A stretch of 64,000 bases of DNA from G963720475 sp963720475 (GTDB lineage: Bacteria; Actinomycetota; Thermoleophilia; Solirubrobacterales; Thermoleophilaceae). The translations under genes and the position numbers were made by a program. The DNA is taken from NCBI GenBank assembly GCA_963720475.1, contig OY970394.1, forward strand, positions 1,488,001 to 1,552,000, read 5' to 3'. Below, in pieces: positions 15,850-25,889 of the stretch (the stretch's first letter is position 1; each line of letters opens with the position of its first letter). Below the pieces are notes generated by a model that worked only from the letters and a program-made list of their open reading frames with translations, was not told the origin of the DNA and searched no databases.

Positions 15850-16581
15850 TCAGACGCGCTCGGCTGGGTCGAGGACCTCGGGCTTCCTGAACGGGTCGTC
15901 CTTCCGTGGCTGCTTGTGCGACGACGCGGTCGAGCGGAGCTCCTGGCTCAGCCGCTCGATCTCGGCGAGCACCTCGTCGCGGCGGGCGCGCAGGTCGGCG
16001 ATCAGGGTCTCGAGGGCCTCGCGACGGTCCTCGCCCTCCTTGACGGTCCGGCGCGCCTTGGTCGCGGCTTCGGTCGCGGTGGCTTCCGCCTCGCGGTCGG
16101 CCTGCTCGCGCGTGTCGGTGGCATAGACGTCCGCAGCAGCGCGCGTGCGGCGCGCCTCGGTCTCCTGCTCGTTGCGGTGGGCGTCGGCCTCCTCGGTCGT
16201 CTGCCGCGCCTGCGCGTTGGCATCGCGGACCGTGTCGGCGGCCTCACGGTCGGCTTCCGCGCGCTGCGTAGTGGTCTCCTCGTCGGCCTCGCGACGGGTC
16301 GCGGCCGCCTCGCGCGTCGCGCTGTCCACGAGCTGCTTGGCCTCCGCCTTTGCGCGGTCGAGCATCTGCTCGGCCTCTTTCTCCGTCGTGACGAGGACCT
16401 CGGCCGTCGTGTGTCCGGCCAGCTCCAGCTTGCGCTTGACGGCGTGGGAGCCGAGCTGTTCGATCGCGTCGCCCTCGAGCCAGTCCACGAGCTCGTCCAT
16501 GTAGCGGTCGACCTCGCGCTGGTCGTAGCCGCGGCGGGTGATCGCAAAGCCGGGCCGCCGAATCTGATCAATCTCATCCAT
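15850..16581 (-). CDS. DivIVA-like coiled-coil protein
   Basis: 243 residues. The N-terminal RRPGFAITRRGYDQREVDRYM fits the DivIVA/Wag31 membrane-binding start (F...RRGYD..EVD.....). The rest is a long, highly charged Ala/Glu/Arg coiled coil (about residues 60-225). Such proteins mark curved membrane or cell poles and organise wall growth. GTG 16587, two codons upstream, is nearer to AGAGGAAAG and may be the real start. Divergent from glk. Confidence 0.75.
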   Translation of the reverse strand: MDEIDQIRRPGFAITRRGYDQREVDRYMDELVDWLEGDAIEQLGSHAVKRKLELAGHTTAEVLVTTEKEAEQMLDRAKAEAKQLVDSATREAAATRREADEETTTQRAEADREAADTVRDANAQARQTTEEADAHRNEQETEARRTRAAADVYATDTREQADREAEATATEAATKARRTVKEGEDRREALETLIADLRARRDEVLAEIERLSQELRSTASSHKQPRKDDPFRKPEVLDPAERV

Positions 16582-16688
16582 TTGCACGGCTTTCCTCTCT
16601 CCTCCGAGGTCGTCGTCCGAGGAGGCGCAGACTAACGGAGGCCGCCTCACTTGCGCGGGCGGCTTGCGGCGGCAAGGATACGCCGCCG

Positions 16689-17666
16689 ATGAGCGCCGAC
16701 CGCGAGAACTTCCTCGGTGTCGATGTCGGGGGGACGAAGGTCGCCGTCGCCCAGATCGTCGACGGCGAGCCGCGCGAGCACGCGCTCCACCCGACCGACG
16801 TCTCGAGTCCGGAGGCGCTGCTCGACGGGATCGCGATGGCCGTGGCGGAGGTGGTGGAGAAGGTAGGGCCGCCGACGGCCGTCGGCATCGGCGTGCCGTC
16901 GCAGGTCGAGTTCGCCACCGGCACGGCCATTTCGAGCGCGAACGTGCCGCTCGAGGGAGTCGCGGTACGCGAGGCGCTCGAGCCCCGGCTCGGCGCGCCC
17001 GTGTACGTGGACAACGACGCCAACTGCGCCGCGCTCGCCGAGGCGCACGGCCCCCGCGACGAATCGCTGTCGGAGCTCTTGATGTACACGCTCGGCACGG
17101 GCGTCGGCGGCGGGATCGTGATCGGCGGACGGATCTATCGCGGCCACAACGGGCTCGGGGCGGAGCTCGGCCACGCCGTCGTGGACGCCGAGGGCCCGGC
17201 CTGCCCCGGGCGCTGCCCGAGCCGCGGCTGCCTCGAGGCACTCTGCAGTGGCACGGCGCTCGAGCGCGACGCGAACGAGCTAGCGGCCGACAAGCCCGAC
17301 GCGGAACTCGGCAAGTTGGCAGCCGACAAGGGCCGCGTGCATGGCAAGGACGTCGTCGAGCTCGCGCGCGCGGGCGACGATGACTCGATAGCGCTCTTCG
17401 AGCGCCTCGGCCGCTGGCTGGGGGTCGGCATCGCCGGCGCCGCCAACACCTTCGAGCCGCAGCTGATCGCGATCGGCGGCGGCCTCTCGAGCGCGGCCGA
17501 TCTGTTCCTCGAGATCGCCATCGCCGAGGCCGGCTCGCGCGCGCTGCCGTCGATCTGGGAGCGTGTCGATGTGGAGCCGGCGCAGGCCGGTCAGGAGGCC
17601 GGCGTCATCGGCGCAGGGACGCTGGCCTTGCAGGAGCACCGCGGAAGCGAAGATACTGCGCGCTGA
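16689..17666 (+). CDS. glk: ROK-family glucokinase
   Basis: 325-residue ROK kinase. The phosphate motif LGVDVGGTK, the sugar-binding and catalytic DNDANCAALAE region, GHAVVD and the zinc motif CPGRCPSRGCLEALCSG are all present. It phosphorylates glucose with ATP to glucose 6-phosphate. It heads the operon glk-tkt-tal/pgi-zwf-opcA-pgl-GH15, which fits delivery of G6P to the pentose phosphate pathway. A second role as transcription factor is unlikely because no helix-turn-helix precedes the kinase domain. Confidence 0.9.
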   Translation: MSADRENFLGVDVGGTKVAVAQIVDGEPREHALHPTDVSSPEALLDGIAMAVAEVVEKVGPPTAVGIGVPSQVEFATGTAISSANVPLEGVAVREALEPRLGAPVYVDNDANCAALAEAHGPRDESLSELLMYTLGTGVGGGIVIGGRIYRGHNGLGAELGHAVVDAEGPACPGRCPSRGCLEALCSGTALERDANELAADKPDAELGKLAADKGRVHGKDVVELARAGDDDSIALFERLGRWLGVGIAGAANTFEPQLIAIGGGLSSAADLFLEIAIAEAGSRALPSIWERVDVEPAQAGQEAGVIGAGTLALQEHRGSEDTAR

Positions 17667-17709
17667 GGGACGGACCGGCGCACTTGACCCCGACCACCGA
17701 AGGGACCGC

Positions 17710-19743
17710 ATGACGACAGCGACGACCGACCAGGCGCTCGAAGAGCTGGCGATCAACACGATCCGCACGCTCTCGATGGACGGGGTCCAGAAGGCGAACT
17801 CCGGCCACCCGGGCACCCCGATGGCGCTCGCGCCGATCACCTACCTGCTCTACAGGCGGATCATGCGTCATAGCCCGTCGAACCCCAGCTGGCCCGACCG
17901 CGACCGCTTCGTACTCTCGTGCGGCCACGCCTCGATGCTGCTCTACTCGACCCTCTGGCTCGCTGGCTACCCGCTCGAGCTCGACGACCTGAAGAACTTC
18001 CGCCAGCTGGGCAGCCCGACGGCCGGCCACCCGGAGTACCGCGACATCCCGGGGATCGAGACGACGACCGGCCCGCTCGGCCAGGGGATCGCAAACAGCG
18101 TCGGGCTCGCGCTCGCCGAGCGGATGCTCGCGGCGCGCTTCAACAAGGACGGCCACGAGATCGTCGATCACTTCACCTACACGATCGCCTCCGACGGCGA
18201 CCTCGAGGAGGGCGTCTCGGGGGAGGCCTCCTCGCTCGGCGGGCACCTCGGGCTCGGACGGCTGATCGCCTTCTACGACGACAACCACATCTCGATCGAG
18301 GGCGACACGGAGCTTGCCTTCTCCGAGGACGTTGGCAGGCGCTACGAGGGGTACGGCTGGCACGTCCAGAACCTCGGCGAGGACCTCGCGCTCGACCGCA
18401 TCGAGAGCGCGATCGAGGAGGCGCAGGGGGTCGAGGACAAGCCGTCGCTGATTATCGTCCGCACGCACATCGCGATCGGCGCGCCGAACAAGCAAGACAC
18501 CGCCGGCGCGCACGGCTCGCCGCTCGGCGAGGACGAGATCAAGCTGACCAAGGAGGTCTACGGCTGGCCCTCCGAGGAACCCTTCTTCGTCCCCGACGAC
18601 GCGCTCGAGCACTTCCGCGGCGCGGTCGAACGGGGCAAGGAGGCGGAGACCGAGTGGGATGAACGCTTCGCCGCCTACAAGGAGGCCTACCCCGCGGAGA
18701 CGGCCGAGTTCGAGCGGATCATGTCCGGCAAGCTGCCGGACGGCTGGGACTCGGACGTGCCGAAGTTCCACACCGACGATGGTCGGATCGCGACGCGCAA
18801 GTCGTCCAACAGCGTGATCCAGTGGGCGGCGTCGAAGGTTCCGGAGCTGGTCGGCGGGTCGGCCGACCTCGCGCCGTCGAACCTCACGCTGATCGACAAC
18901 GCGGACTCGGTCGAGGCCGGCTCCTACGGCGGACGGAACCTCCACTTCGGCATCCGCGAGCACGGCATGGGGGCGGTCGTCAACGGCCTCGTGCTCCACG
19001 GCCTGCGCGCCTACGGAGCGACCTTCCTGATCTTCTCGGACTACATGAAGGGCGCCCTCAGGCTCGCGGCGATCATGGAGATCCCGTCGATCTTCGTCTA
19101 CACGCACGATTCGATCGGCCTCGGCGAGGACGGGCCGACGCACCAGCCGATCGAGCAGCTCGCCCACCTGCGCGCGATGCCGAACTCGTACGTCGTCCGC
19201 CCCGCCGACGCCAACGAGACGGCGCTCGCGTGGCGGTTTGCGATCGCGCGGGAGAGCGCGCCGACGCTGCTCGCGCTGAGCCGCCAGGGCCTGCCGACGT
19301 GGAACCCTGCCGGCGTCCCCGATGACGCGATCGAGCGCGGTGCATACACGCTGCGCGAGGAGTACAAGCCCGGCGAGCCCGACCTGATCCTGATCTCGAC
19401 CGGGTCCGAGGTCTCGATCTGCAACCAGGCGGCCGATCTGACCGAGGCCGACGGGATCGCGACGCGCGTCGTCTCGATGCCGTGCTGGGAGCGCTTCGCC
19501 GAGCAGGACGAGGCTTATCGCGACAGCGTGCTCCCGCCCGACTGCCGCGCGCGCGTCGCCGTCGAGGCGGCGAGCCCGTTCGGCTGGGAGCGCTGGGTGA
19601 CCGAGGACGGCGACGTCGTCGCGATGCGCGGCTTCGGCGCCTCCGGCCCGCAGCCCGCGCTGTACGAGCATTTCGGCTTCACGCCCGAGAACGTCGCCGA
19701 GCGCGGCAAGAGCGTCACCGAGAAGCTGGCGGCGCGTGCGTAG
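17710..19743 (+). CDS. tkt: transketolase
   Basis: 677 residues, the normal length. The order of PP, Pyr and C domains is intact: NSGHPGTPMALAP at the start, GDGD-type thiamine diphosphate site (SDGDLEEGVSGEA) and the Pyr-domain FGIREHGMG, then THDSIGLGEDGPTHQP. It moves two-carbon units between pentose, hexose and triose phosphates with ThDP and Mg2+. ATG 17710 is chosen; the open frame to 17563 is a shadow of glk. Second gene of the sugar operon. Confidence 0.95.
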   Translation: MTTATTDQALEELAINTIRTLSMDGVQKANSGHPGTPMALAPITYLLYRRIMRHSPSNPSWPDRDRFVLSCGHASMLLYSTLWLAGYPLELDDLKNFRQLGSPTAGHPEYRDIPGIETTTGPLGQGIANSVGLALAERMLAARFNKDGHEIVDHFTYTIASDGDLEEGVSGEASSLGGHLGLGRLIAFYDDNHISIEGDTELAFSEDVGRRYEGYGWHVQNLGEDLALDRIESAIEEAQGVEDKPSLIIVRTHIAIGAPNKQDTAGAHGSPLGEDEIKLTKEVYGWPSEEPFFVPDDALEHFRGAVERGKEAETEWDERFAAYKEAYPAETAEFERIMSGKLPDGWDSDVPKFHTDDGRIATRKSSNSVIQWAASKVPELVGGSADLAPSNLTLIDNADSVEAGSYGGRNLHFGIREHGMGAVVNGLVLHGLRAYGATFLIFSDYMKGALRLAAIMEIPSIFVYTHDSIGLGEDGPTHQPIEQLAHLRAMPNSYVVRPADANETALAWRFAIARESAPTLLALSRQGLPTWNPAGVPDDAIERGAYTLREEYKPGEPDLILISTGSEVSICNQAADLTEADGIATRVVSMPCWERFAEQDEAYRDSVLPPDCRARVAVEAASPFGWERWVTEDGDVVAMRGFGASGPQPALYEHFGFTPENVAERGKSVTEKLAARA

Positions 19744-19788
19744 CATCTCTTCCGAATCCCCTTTCGACCCGCAGGAGGCTGCGAGCAG

Positions 19789-22560
19789 ATGACCGTCACC
19801 GCAAACGTCAACGAGCGCCTCGCCGCCCTGACCGCCGCCGGCACGAGCATCTGGCTCGACCAGATCCGGCGCTCCCTGATCGAGGGGGGCGAGCTCCAGC
19901 GGCTGATCGATGAGGACTCGCTACGCGGGGTGACCTCGAACCCGGCGATCTTCGAGAAGGCGATCCTCGGCTCGCCCGACTACGACGACGAGGTTGAGTC
20001 GATGGCGAAGGAGGGCGCGACGGCGAAGGAGATCTACGACGCGATCGCGGTCAAGGACGTCCAGCTCGCGACCGACGTGATGCGCCCAGTGTGGGAGGAG
20101 TCGGACGGCGGCGACGGCTTCGTCTCACTCGAGGTCGAGCCCGACCTCGCGCGCAAGACCGACGAGACGCTCGAGCGCGCGCGCCACTACTGGAAGACGG
20201 TCGACCGCCCCAACGTGATGATCAAGATCCCCGGCACCGACGAGGGCCTGCCGGCGATCGAGGAGGCGATCTACGACGGGATCAACATCAACATCACCCT
20301 GCTGTTCTCCGTCGACGCTTACACGAAGGTGACGGAGGCCTACATCCGCGGGCTCGAGCGGCGGCTCGACGAAGGCAAGTCGGTCGACATGCGCTCGGTC
20401 GCGAGCTTCTTCGTCTCGCGCGTGGACAGCGAGGTGGACAAGCGCCTCGAGGAGGCGGGCCTCGAAGCCGACCGGCTTAGCGAGCTGCAGGGCACCGCCG
20501 CGCTCGCGAACGCGCGCGCCGCGTACCAGCGCTTCAAGGAGATCTTCCAGGGTGAGCGCTTCGCCAAGCTGCGTGAGGCCGGTGCGGCCGTCCAGCGCCC
20601 GCTGTGGGCGTCAACGGGGGTCAAGAACCCGCATTACTCGGAGACGATGTACGTCGACGAGCTCGTCGCCCCGGACACGGTCAACACGATGCCGATGCCG
20701 ACCCTGCTCGCGACCGCCGAGCGCGGCGAGGTCACCGGCGCCACCGCCGATCAGGACCCGACCGCCCAGCTCGAGGCGCTCGCCGCGGCCGGGATCGACA
20801 TGGACGATGTCACCGACAAGCTGTTGCGCGACGGCATCGCAGCGTTCGAGAAGTCGCTCGACGGGCTGCTCGCGGGCGTCGAGGAGAAGCGCGAGGCGAT
20901 CGTCACCGGGCGCCCGCCGACCGTCCAGGCATCGCTCCCAGAGGATCTCGAGCCCGCGATCGCCAAGCGCGTCGAGGCCGCGACCGCCGACAGCGTCGCC
21001 CAGAAGGTGTGGCGCAAGGACGAGCGCCTCTGGGGAGGCCCCGACAAGCCTGAGATCGCGAACCGGCTCGGCTGGCTGACGATCTCGGAGGCGATGCTCG
21101 AGAGCGCCCCCGACCTGCACGCCTTCGCCGACGGATGCCGCGACGACGGCCTCACCGATGCGGTGCTGTGCGGCATGGGCGGCTCGAGCCTCGGCCCCGA
21201 GGTGATCGGGCGCTCGTTCGGCGAAATTCCGGACGCGCTGCGGCTGCACGTGCTCGACACGACCGATCCGGCTGCGGTGCTCGAGGTGGAGCGGTCGCTC
21301 GACCTCTCCAAGACGCTCTTCCTGATCTCGTCGAAGTCCGGCGGGACGGTCGAGCCGAACTCGCAGTTCCGCTACTTCCACGAGAAGGTCGTGGCCGAGG
21401 TCGGCGAGGACAACGCCGGCAGCCACTTCGCTGCGGTCACCGATCCCGGCACCTCGCTCGGCGAGCTCGCGGCCAAGCACGGCTTCCGACGCGTGTTCGA
21501 GAACGACCCCGACATCGGCGGTCGCTACTCGGTGCTGTCGTACTTCGGCCTCGTCCCGGCTGTACTGATGGGCGTCAACATCGAGGCGCTTCTGCACCGC
21601 TGCCAGGTCGCCGAGCAGAATTGCACGAACTACAACTCGAGCGCGTCGAACTCGGGCCTCTGGTACGGCCTGCTGATGGGCGAGGCCGCGCTCCAGGGCC
21701 GCGACAAGATGACCTTCGTCGTCTCGGAGCCGATCTCGAGCTTCGGCCTCTGGGTCGAGCAGCTGATCGCCGAGTCCACCGGCAAGGAGGGCAAGGGGGT
21801 CCTGCCCGTCGCCGACGAACCGCTCGGCGAGCCGGGCGCCTACGGCGACGACCGTGCGTTCATGTACCTGCGCAACGTCGACGATCCCGACGAGGAGCTC
21901 GACGCGAAGATGGAGGCGCTCGCCGACGCCGGCCAGCCGGTCGTCACCGCCTCGGTGCACGGCGCGCCCGACCTCGGGCGGGTCTTCTTCTTTGCCGAGT
22001 TCGCGACCGCGGTCGCCGGCTGGGCACTCGGGATCAACGCGTTCGACCAGCCGAACGTGCAGGAGGCGAAGGACGCGACGAATGTCGCCCTCGAGGAGTA
22101 CTCGAAGGCCGGCAAGCTGCCGGCGGTCGAGGACGCCGACGACGACGCCCTGAAGGAGCTGATCGGCGCGGCCGCGCCGCCGCACTACATCGCGATCATG
22201 GGCTACACGAAGCCGACGCCGGAGTTCGACGAGGCCATGGCCGAGCTTCGCGCGACGATCCGCGATGCGACCAAGGCGACGACGACGTTCGGCTACGGGC
22301 CGCGCTTCCTGCACTCGACCGGCCAGTTCCACAAGGGCGGCCCGCCGACAGGGCGCTTCCTGCAACTGGTGCAGGAGCACACCGAGGACGCCGACATCCC
22401 CGACGTCGATTACAGCTTCGGCACGCTCGAGGCCGCGCAGGCGACGGGCGACATCCAGACCCTGCGCAAGCACGACCTCCCGGCCGAGCGGGTCACGCTC
22501 AGCGGGGATCCGGCCGCCGCCCTGCGCGAGCTGACCGAGCGGATCAAGGGGCTGCTCTAA
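19789..22560 (+). CDS. tal-pgi: bifunctional transaldolase / glucose-6-phosphate isomerase
   Basis: 923 residues with two full enzymes. Residues 1 to about 365 are transaldolase: TSNPAIFEKAI, the Schiff-base Lys in VMIKIPGTDEG and the ASFFVSRVDSEVD core. Residues about 390-923 are phosphoglucose isomerase: DAVLCGMGGSSLGPEV and ISSKSGGTVEPNSQ. The fusion couples fructose 6-phosphate from transaldolase to glucose 6-phosphate, letting carbon recycle through G6PDH. Such fusions are known in actinobacteria and a few others. GGAGG lies 12 bases before ATG 19789. Confidence 0.94.
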   Translation: MTVTANVNERLAALTAAGTSIWLDQIRRSLIEGGELQRLIDEDSLRGVTSNPAIFEKAILGSPDYDDEVESMAKEGATAKEIYDAIAVKDVQLATDVMRPVWEESDGGDGFVSLEVEPDLARKTDETLERARHYWKTVDRPNVMIKIPGTDEGLPAIEEAIYDGININITLLFSVDAYTKVTEAYIRGLERRLDEGKSVDMRSVASFFVSRVDSEVDKRLEEAGLEADRLSELQGTAALANARAAYQRFKEIFQGERFAKLREAGAAVQRPLWASTGVKNPHYSETMYVDELVAPDTVNTMPMPTLLATAERGEVTGATADQDPTAQLEALAAAGIDMDDVTDKLLRDGIAAFEKSLDGLLAGVEEKREAIVTGRPPTVQASLPEDLEPAIAKRVEAATADSVAQKVWRKDERLWGGPDKPEIANRLGWLTISEAMLESAPDLHAFADGCRDDGLTDAVLCGMGGSSLGPEVIGRSFGEIPDALRLHVLDTTDPAAVLEVERSLDLSKTLFLISSKSGGTVEPNSQFRYFHEKVVAEVGEDNAGSHFAAVTDPGTSLGELAAKHGFRRVFENDPDIGGRYSVLSYFGLVPAVLMGVNIEALLHRCQVAEQNCTNYNSSASNSGLWYGLLMGEAALQGRDKMTFVVSEPISSFGLWVEQLIAESTGKEGKGVLPVADEPLGEPGAYGDDRAFMYLRNVDDPDEELDAKMEALADAGQPVVTASVHGAPDLGRVFFFAEFATAVAGWALGINAFDQPNVQEAKDATNVALEEYSKAGKLPAVEDADDDALKELIGAAAPPHYIAIMGYTKPTPEFDEAMAELRATIRDATKATTTFGYGPRFLHSTGQFHKGGPPTGRFLQLVQEHTEDADIPDVDYSFGTLEAAQATGDIQTLRKHDLPAERVTLSGDPAAALRELTERIKGLL

Positions 22561-22562
22561 GC

Positions 22563-24107
22563 ATGGCCACAGCGACCACGCAGCAGCAGGAGCCGCAGGA
22601 GAACCCCCTCGTCGAGGGGCTCGAGCGACAGCCGGTCCACCCGACGACGCTCGTCATCTTCGGGGCGAGCGGCGACCTCGCTCACCGCAAGCTGCTCCCG
22701 GCGATCTACAACCTCGCCCACGAGGGCGCGCTGCCTGAGCGCTTCAACCTGATCGGTACCTCGCGCGCGGACAAGCCGCACGAGGACTTCCAGGCCGAGA
22801 CCAAGGAGGCGATCGAGGAGTTCTCCCGCACCGAGCCGAACGCTCAGGTGCTCGAGAAGCTGCTCGAGAACTTCCGCTACGTGCCGGGCAACTTCGACGA
22901 CCCGAAGGTCTACGAGCAGCTCAAGAAGGAGATCGAGGCCTTCGACAAGGACGGCGGGCTGACGTTCAACCGCGTCTTCTATCTCTCGACCGCGCCGGCT
23001 TTCTTCCCCGTGATCGTCAAGCAGCTGGGCGAGCACGGGCTGGCGCAGCACCCGGACGCGGAGGTGCACGTCGTGATCGAGAAGCCGTTCGGGACGAATC
23101 TCGATGAGGCGCGGGCGCTGAACCGCGACGTGCTCGAGGTCCTCGACGAGAAGCAGGTCTACCGGATCGACCACTACCTCGGCAAGGAGACGGTCCAGAA
23201 CATGCTGGCGTTCCGTTTCGCGAACGGGATGTTCGAGCCGATCTGGAACCGCAACTACATCGACTACGTCCAGATCACCGCCGCTGAGGACCTGGGGATC
23301 GGGACGCGTGCGGGCTACTACGACAGCTCGGGCGCGATGCGCGACCTGGTCGAGAACCACATGATGCAGCTGCTGACGCTGCTCTGCATGGAGGCGCCGG
23401 TCACCTTCAACGCCGACGACATCCGCGGCGAGAAGGTCAAGGTCTTGCACTCGATCCACACGCCCGGCGAGGAGGAGGTCCCGGACATATCGGTGCGGGC
23501 GCAGTACTCGGAAGGGATGTCCGAGGGCGAGCCGGCGAAGGGCTACCTCGCGGAGCAGGACGTCCCGCCCGAGTCGATCACCGAGACCTACGCCGCGCTG
23601 CGGCTCGAGGTGGACAACTGGCGCTGGGCCGGCGTGCCGATCTACCTCCGCACCGGCAAGCGCCTCGCGCGCAAGGTTACGGAGATCGCCGTGACGCTCA
23701 AGCCCGTGCCGCACCTCGCGTTCGAGCAGGCCGGCTCGGTCGGCGTCCAGCCGAACCAGCTGATCCTGACGATGCAGCCGAATGAGGGCGTCTCGCTGTC
23801 GTTCGGGGCAAAGATCCCCGGCAGCCAGATGCGGATCCGCCCGGTCCAGATGGAGTTCCTCTACGGCACGGCGTTCCTGTCGCAGTCGCCCGAGGCCTAC
23901 GAGCGCCTGATCATGGACGCGATGCGCGGCGACGCGACGCTGTTCACGCGCGACGACGAGGTCGAGGAGCAGTGGCGGATCATCAATCCGATCGTCCAGG
24001 CGTGGGCCAACACGCCCGGGCCGATCCCGCAGTACCCGGCCGGCTCGGCCGGCCCGGCGGAAGCCGACGGGCTGATGCTCGACGACCACCACTGGCGCTC
24101 GATCTAG
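22563..24107 (+). CDS. zwf: glucose-6-phosphate 1-dehydrogenase
   Basis: 514 residues. Nucleotide site VIFGASGDLAHRKLLPA, EKPFGTNLDEA and the catalytic RIDHYLGKETVQN are intact. It oxidises G6P to 6-phosphogluconolactone with NADP+. ATG is two bases after the tal-pgi stop, and opcA, its activator or assembly factor, follows. Together with pgl this is the oxidative branch; no 6-phosphogluconate dehydrogenase is present in the operon. Confidence 0.95.
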   Translation: MATATTQQQEPQENPLVEGLERQPVHPTTLVIFGASGDLAHRKLLPAIYNLAHEGALPERFNLIGTSRADKPHEDFQAETKEAIEEFSRTEPNAQVLEKLLENFRYVPGNFDDPKVYEQLKKEIEAFDKDGGLTFNRVFYLSTAPAFFPVIVKQLGEHGLAQHPDAEVHVVIEKPFGTNLDEARALNRDVLEVLDEKQVYRIDHYLGKETVQNMLAFRFANGMFEPIWNRNYIDYVQITAAEDLGIGTRAGYYDSSGAMRDLVENHMMQLLTLLCMEAPVTFNADDIRGEKVKVLHSIHTPGEEEVPDISVRAQYSEGMSEGEPAKGYLAEQDVPPESITETYAALRLEVDNWRWAGVPIYLRTGKRLARKVTEIAVTLKPVPHLAFEQAGSVGVQPNQLILTMQPNEGVSLSFGAKIPGSQMRIRPVQMEFLYGTAFLSQSPEAYERLIMDAMRGDATLFTRDDEVEEQWRIINPIVQAWANTPGPIPQYPAGSAGPAEADGLMLDDHHWRSI

Positions 24108-24123
24108 GCGAGGCGTTGCAGCC

Positions 24124-25185
24124 GTGAGCGAGCACGTTTGGGGCGAGCGGGACACTACGCCAGCGGCGATCGACGCCGCGCTGCGGAATCTGCTCAAGGA
24201 GCGCCACGCCGAGCACCCGGGCTTCGTCCCTGCGCGCGTGCTCAACCTGATCGTCGTCGTGGACCGCGACTGGCGCGGCGAGGTGGAGAACCGGCTCGAG
24301 CAGGTAGGTCGCTACAACCCTTCGCGAACGATCCTCTGCACGGTCGAGACCGGCCGCACGACGATCGACGCGATGGCGATGCTCGGCTCGGACGAGGACC
24401 CGGAGCCCGGCTCCGAGGCGTTCGCGCTCGGTCGCGAGCGAATCGTGATCGAGTGCGGCCCAGAGCACCTCGAGCACCTCGACACGGTCTGCGACCCGCT
24501 CGTCGTGCCCGACCTCGCGACCGTGGTCTGGTCGCCGCACCAGCACCCGGAGGCGGTCGAGTCGCTCAAGCGCCTGACGCACGTCGTGCTGCTCGACTCG
24601 GTCGAGGCGCCCTCGATCGAGGCCGGGCTCGCCTACGCGCGCGGGCTCGCCGAAGACGCCTATGTGGTGGACCTCGCATGGCTTCGCTCGACCCCGTGGC
24701 GCGAGCGGATCGCGGCCACTTTCGACCCGGCGGGGTGGCGCGACGAGCTGCGTCTGATCTCGGGCGTCGAGATCCGCCATCACCCCGAGTCGGGTATCGC
24801 GGGCCTGATGCTGTTCGGCTGGCTCGCCTCGCGTCTGGGGTGGAAGTGCGGCCCCCTCATCGCGGAGTCGGGCTCGCTGCACGGGAATGCCAGCGCCCCG
24901 CGCCAGGATGTGCGCCTGAGGCTCGAGCCCGACGCCACGATGCCGGTTCCCGGGCTTGCGGGGATCACCGTCGAGACCGCGTCGGGCACGTCGATCTCAC
25001 TCAACCGCGGACCAGGCGGGCTCACCGCCGAGCGCCGCGGGCACAAGGGCGATAACGCAACCTGGACGGTCATGGGCGCCTCGCGCGGCGAGGGCGGGAT
25101 CCTCGGCGAGGGGATCCGCCAGGCGTTGCTACGCGACCCGACGTACGCGCCGGCATTGGCGGCCGCCTCGGAGATGGTCGCTTGA
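24124..25185 (+). CDS. opcA: glucose-6-phosphate dehydrogenase assembly protein OpcA
   Basis: 353 residues. Neither an enzyme motif nor a membrane segment is visible, but length, the VVDRDW and WSPHQHPEAV segments and the position between zwf and pgl identify OpcA, the G6PDH activator known from cyanobacteria and actinobacteria. GTG start 16 bases after zwf. Its stop overlaps the pgl start as TTGA. The neighbourhood is a strong part of this call. Confidence 0.88.
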   Translation: MSEHVWGERDTTPAAIDAALRNLLKERHAEHPGFVPARVLNLIVVVDRDWRGEVENRLEQVGRYNPSRTILCTVETGRTTIDAMAMLGSDEDPEPGSEAFALGRERIVIECGPEHLEHLDTVCDPLVVPDLATVVWSPHQHPEAVESLKRLTHVVLLDSVEAPSIEAGLAYARGLAEDAYVVDLAWLRSTPWRERIAATFDPAGWRDELRLISGVEIRHHPESGIAGLMLFGWLASRLGWKCGPLIAESGSLHGNASAPRQDVRLRLEPDATMPVPGLAGITVETASGTSISLNRGPGGLTAERRGHKGDNATWTVMGASRGEGGILGEGIRQALLRDPTYAPALAAASEMVA

Positions 25186-25889
25186 GGGGCGAGGCGGTCG
25201 TCCTCGACGACCCCGCGTCAGAAGCAGCCGATCGGATCGCCGCCGCCGTCGCCGCCGGCGGCCACATCGCCCTCGCCGGCGGCTCGACGCCGAAGGCGGC
25301 CTACGAGCTCGTCGCCGCGCGCGATCTGGACTGGTCGCAAGCGACGCTGTGGTTCGGCGACGACCGCGCTGTCCCGCCCGACCACGAGCATTCGAACTTC
25401 CGCATGGCGAAGGAGGCGCTGCTCGACCACATCCAGGGATCCGCGCCGAACGTGCGGCGGATCAAGGGCGAGCTCGGCTATCGCGACGCCGCCGACGACT
25501 ACGAACGCGAGCTGCGCGCCGAGTTCGGCGAGTCTGTCCCCGAGCTGGACCTGATCCTGCTGGGGATCGGGCCCGACGGGCACACGGCTTCGCTGTTCCC
25601 TCACGAGGCGGCGCTCGGCGAGCGCGAGCGACTGGCAATCGGGGTCGAGACGCCCGGGATGGCGCCGATCGTGTCCCGAGTCACCCTTACGCTTCCGGTC
25701 CTCGATGCGGGGAGGGAAGTCGTGTTCCTGATCAAGGGGGAGGACAAGGCGGACGCCGTCCACCGCGCGTTCGTGGATGCGCCGGACCCGGGGGCGCCGG
25801 CGGGCCTCGTCCAGCCGCTGTCGGGCGGACCGGTGCTGCTGATCGATCCGGCGGCGGCCGCGGGCCTCGATGGGGGGAGCGGCGGCTGA
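25182..25889 (+). CDS. pgl: 6-phosphogluconolactonase
   Basis: 235 residues of the NagB/DevB-like fold: ALAGGSTPKAAYELVA at the start, FGDDRAVPPDHEHSNF, and the active-site stretch LGIGPDGHTASLFP. It hydrolyses 6-phosphogluconolactone made by Zwf. TTG start overlaps the opcA stop and its TGA overlaps the next ATG, so translation is coupled on both sides. Confidence 0.93.
   Translation: MRGEAVVLDDPASEAADRIAAAVAAGGHIALAGGSTPKAAYELVAARDLDWSQATLWFGDDRAVPPDHEHSNFRMAKEALLDHIQGSAPNVRRIKGELGYRDAADDYERELRAEFGESVPELDLILLGIGPDGHTASLFPHEAALGERERLAIGVETPGMAPIVSRVTLTLPVLDAGREVVFLIKGEDKADAVHRAFVDAPDPGAPAGLVQPLSGGPVLLIDPAAAAGLDGGSGG

Noticed and set aside
16588..16688. Repeats of CCTCGG between the DivIVA-like and glk genes as an operator
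   Set aside because: Only two short copies in a GGAGG-rich leader; they are explained by the ribosome-binding region.
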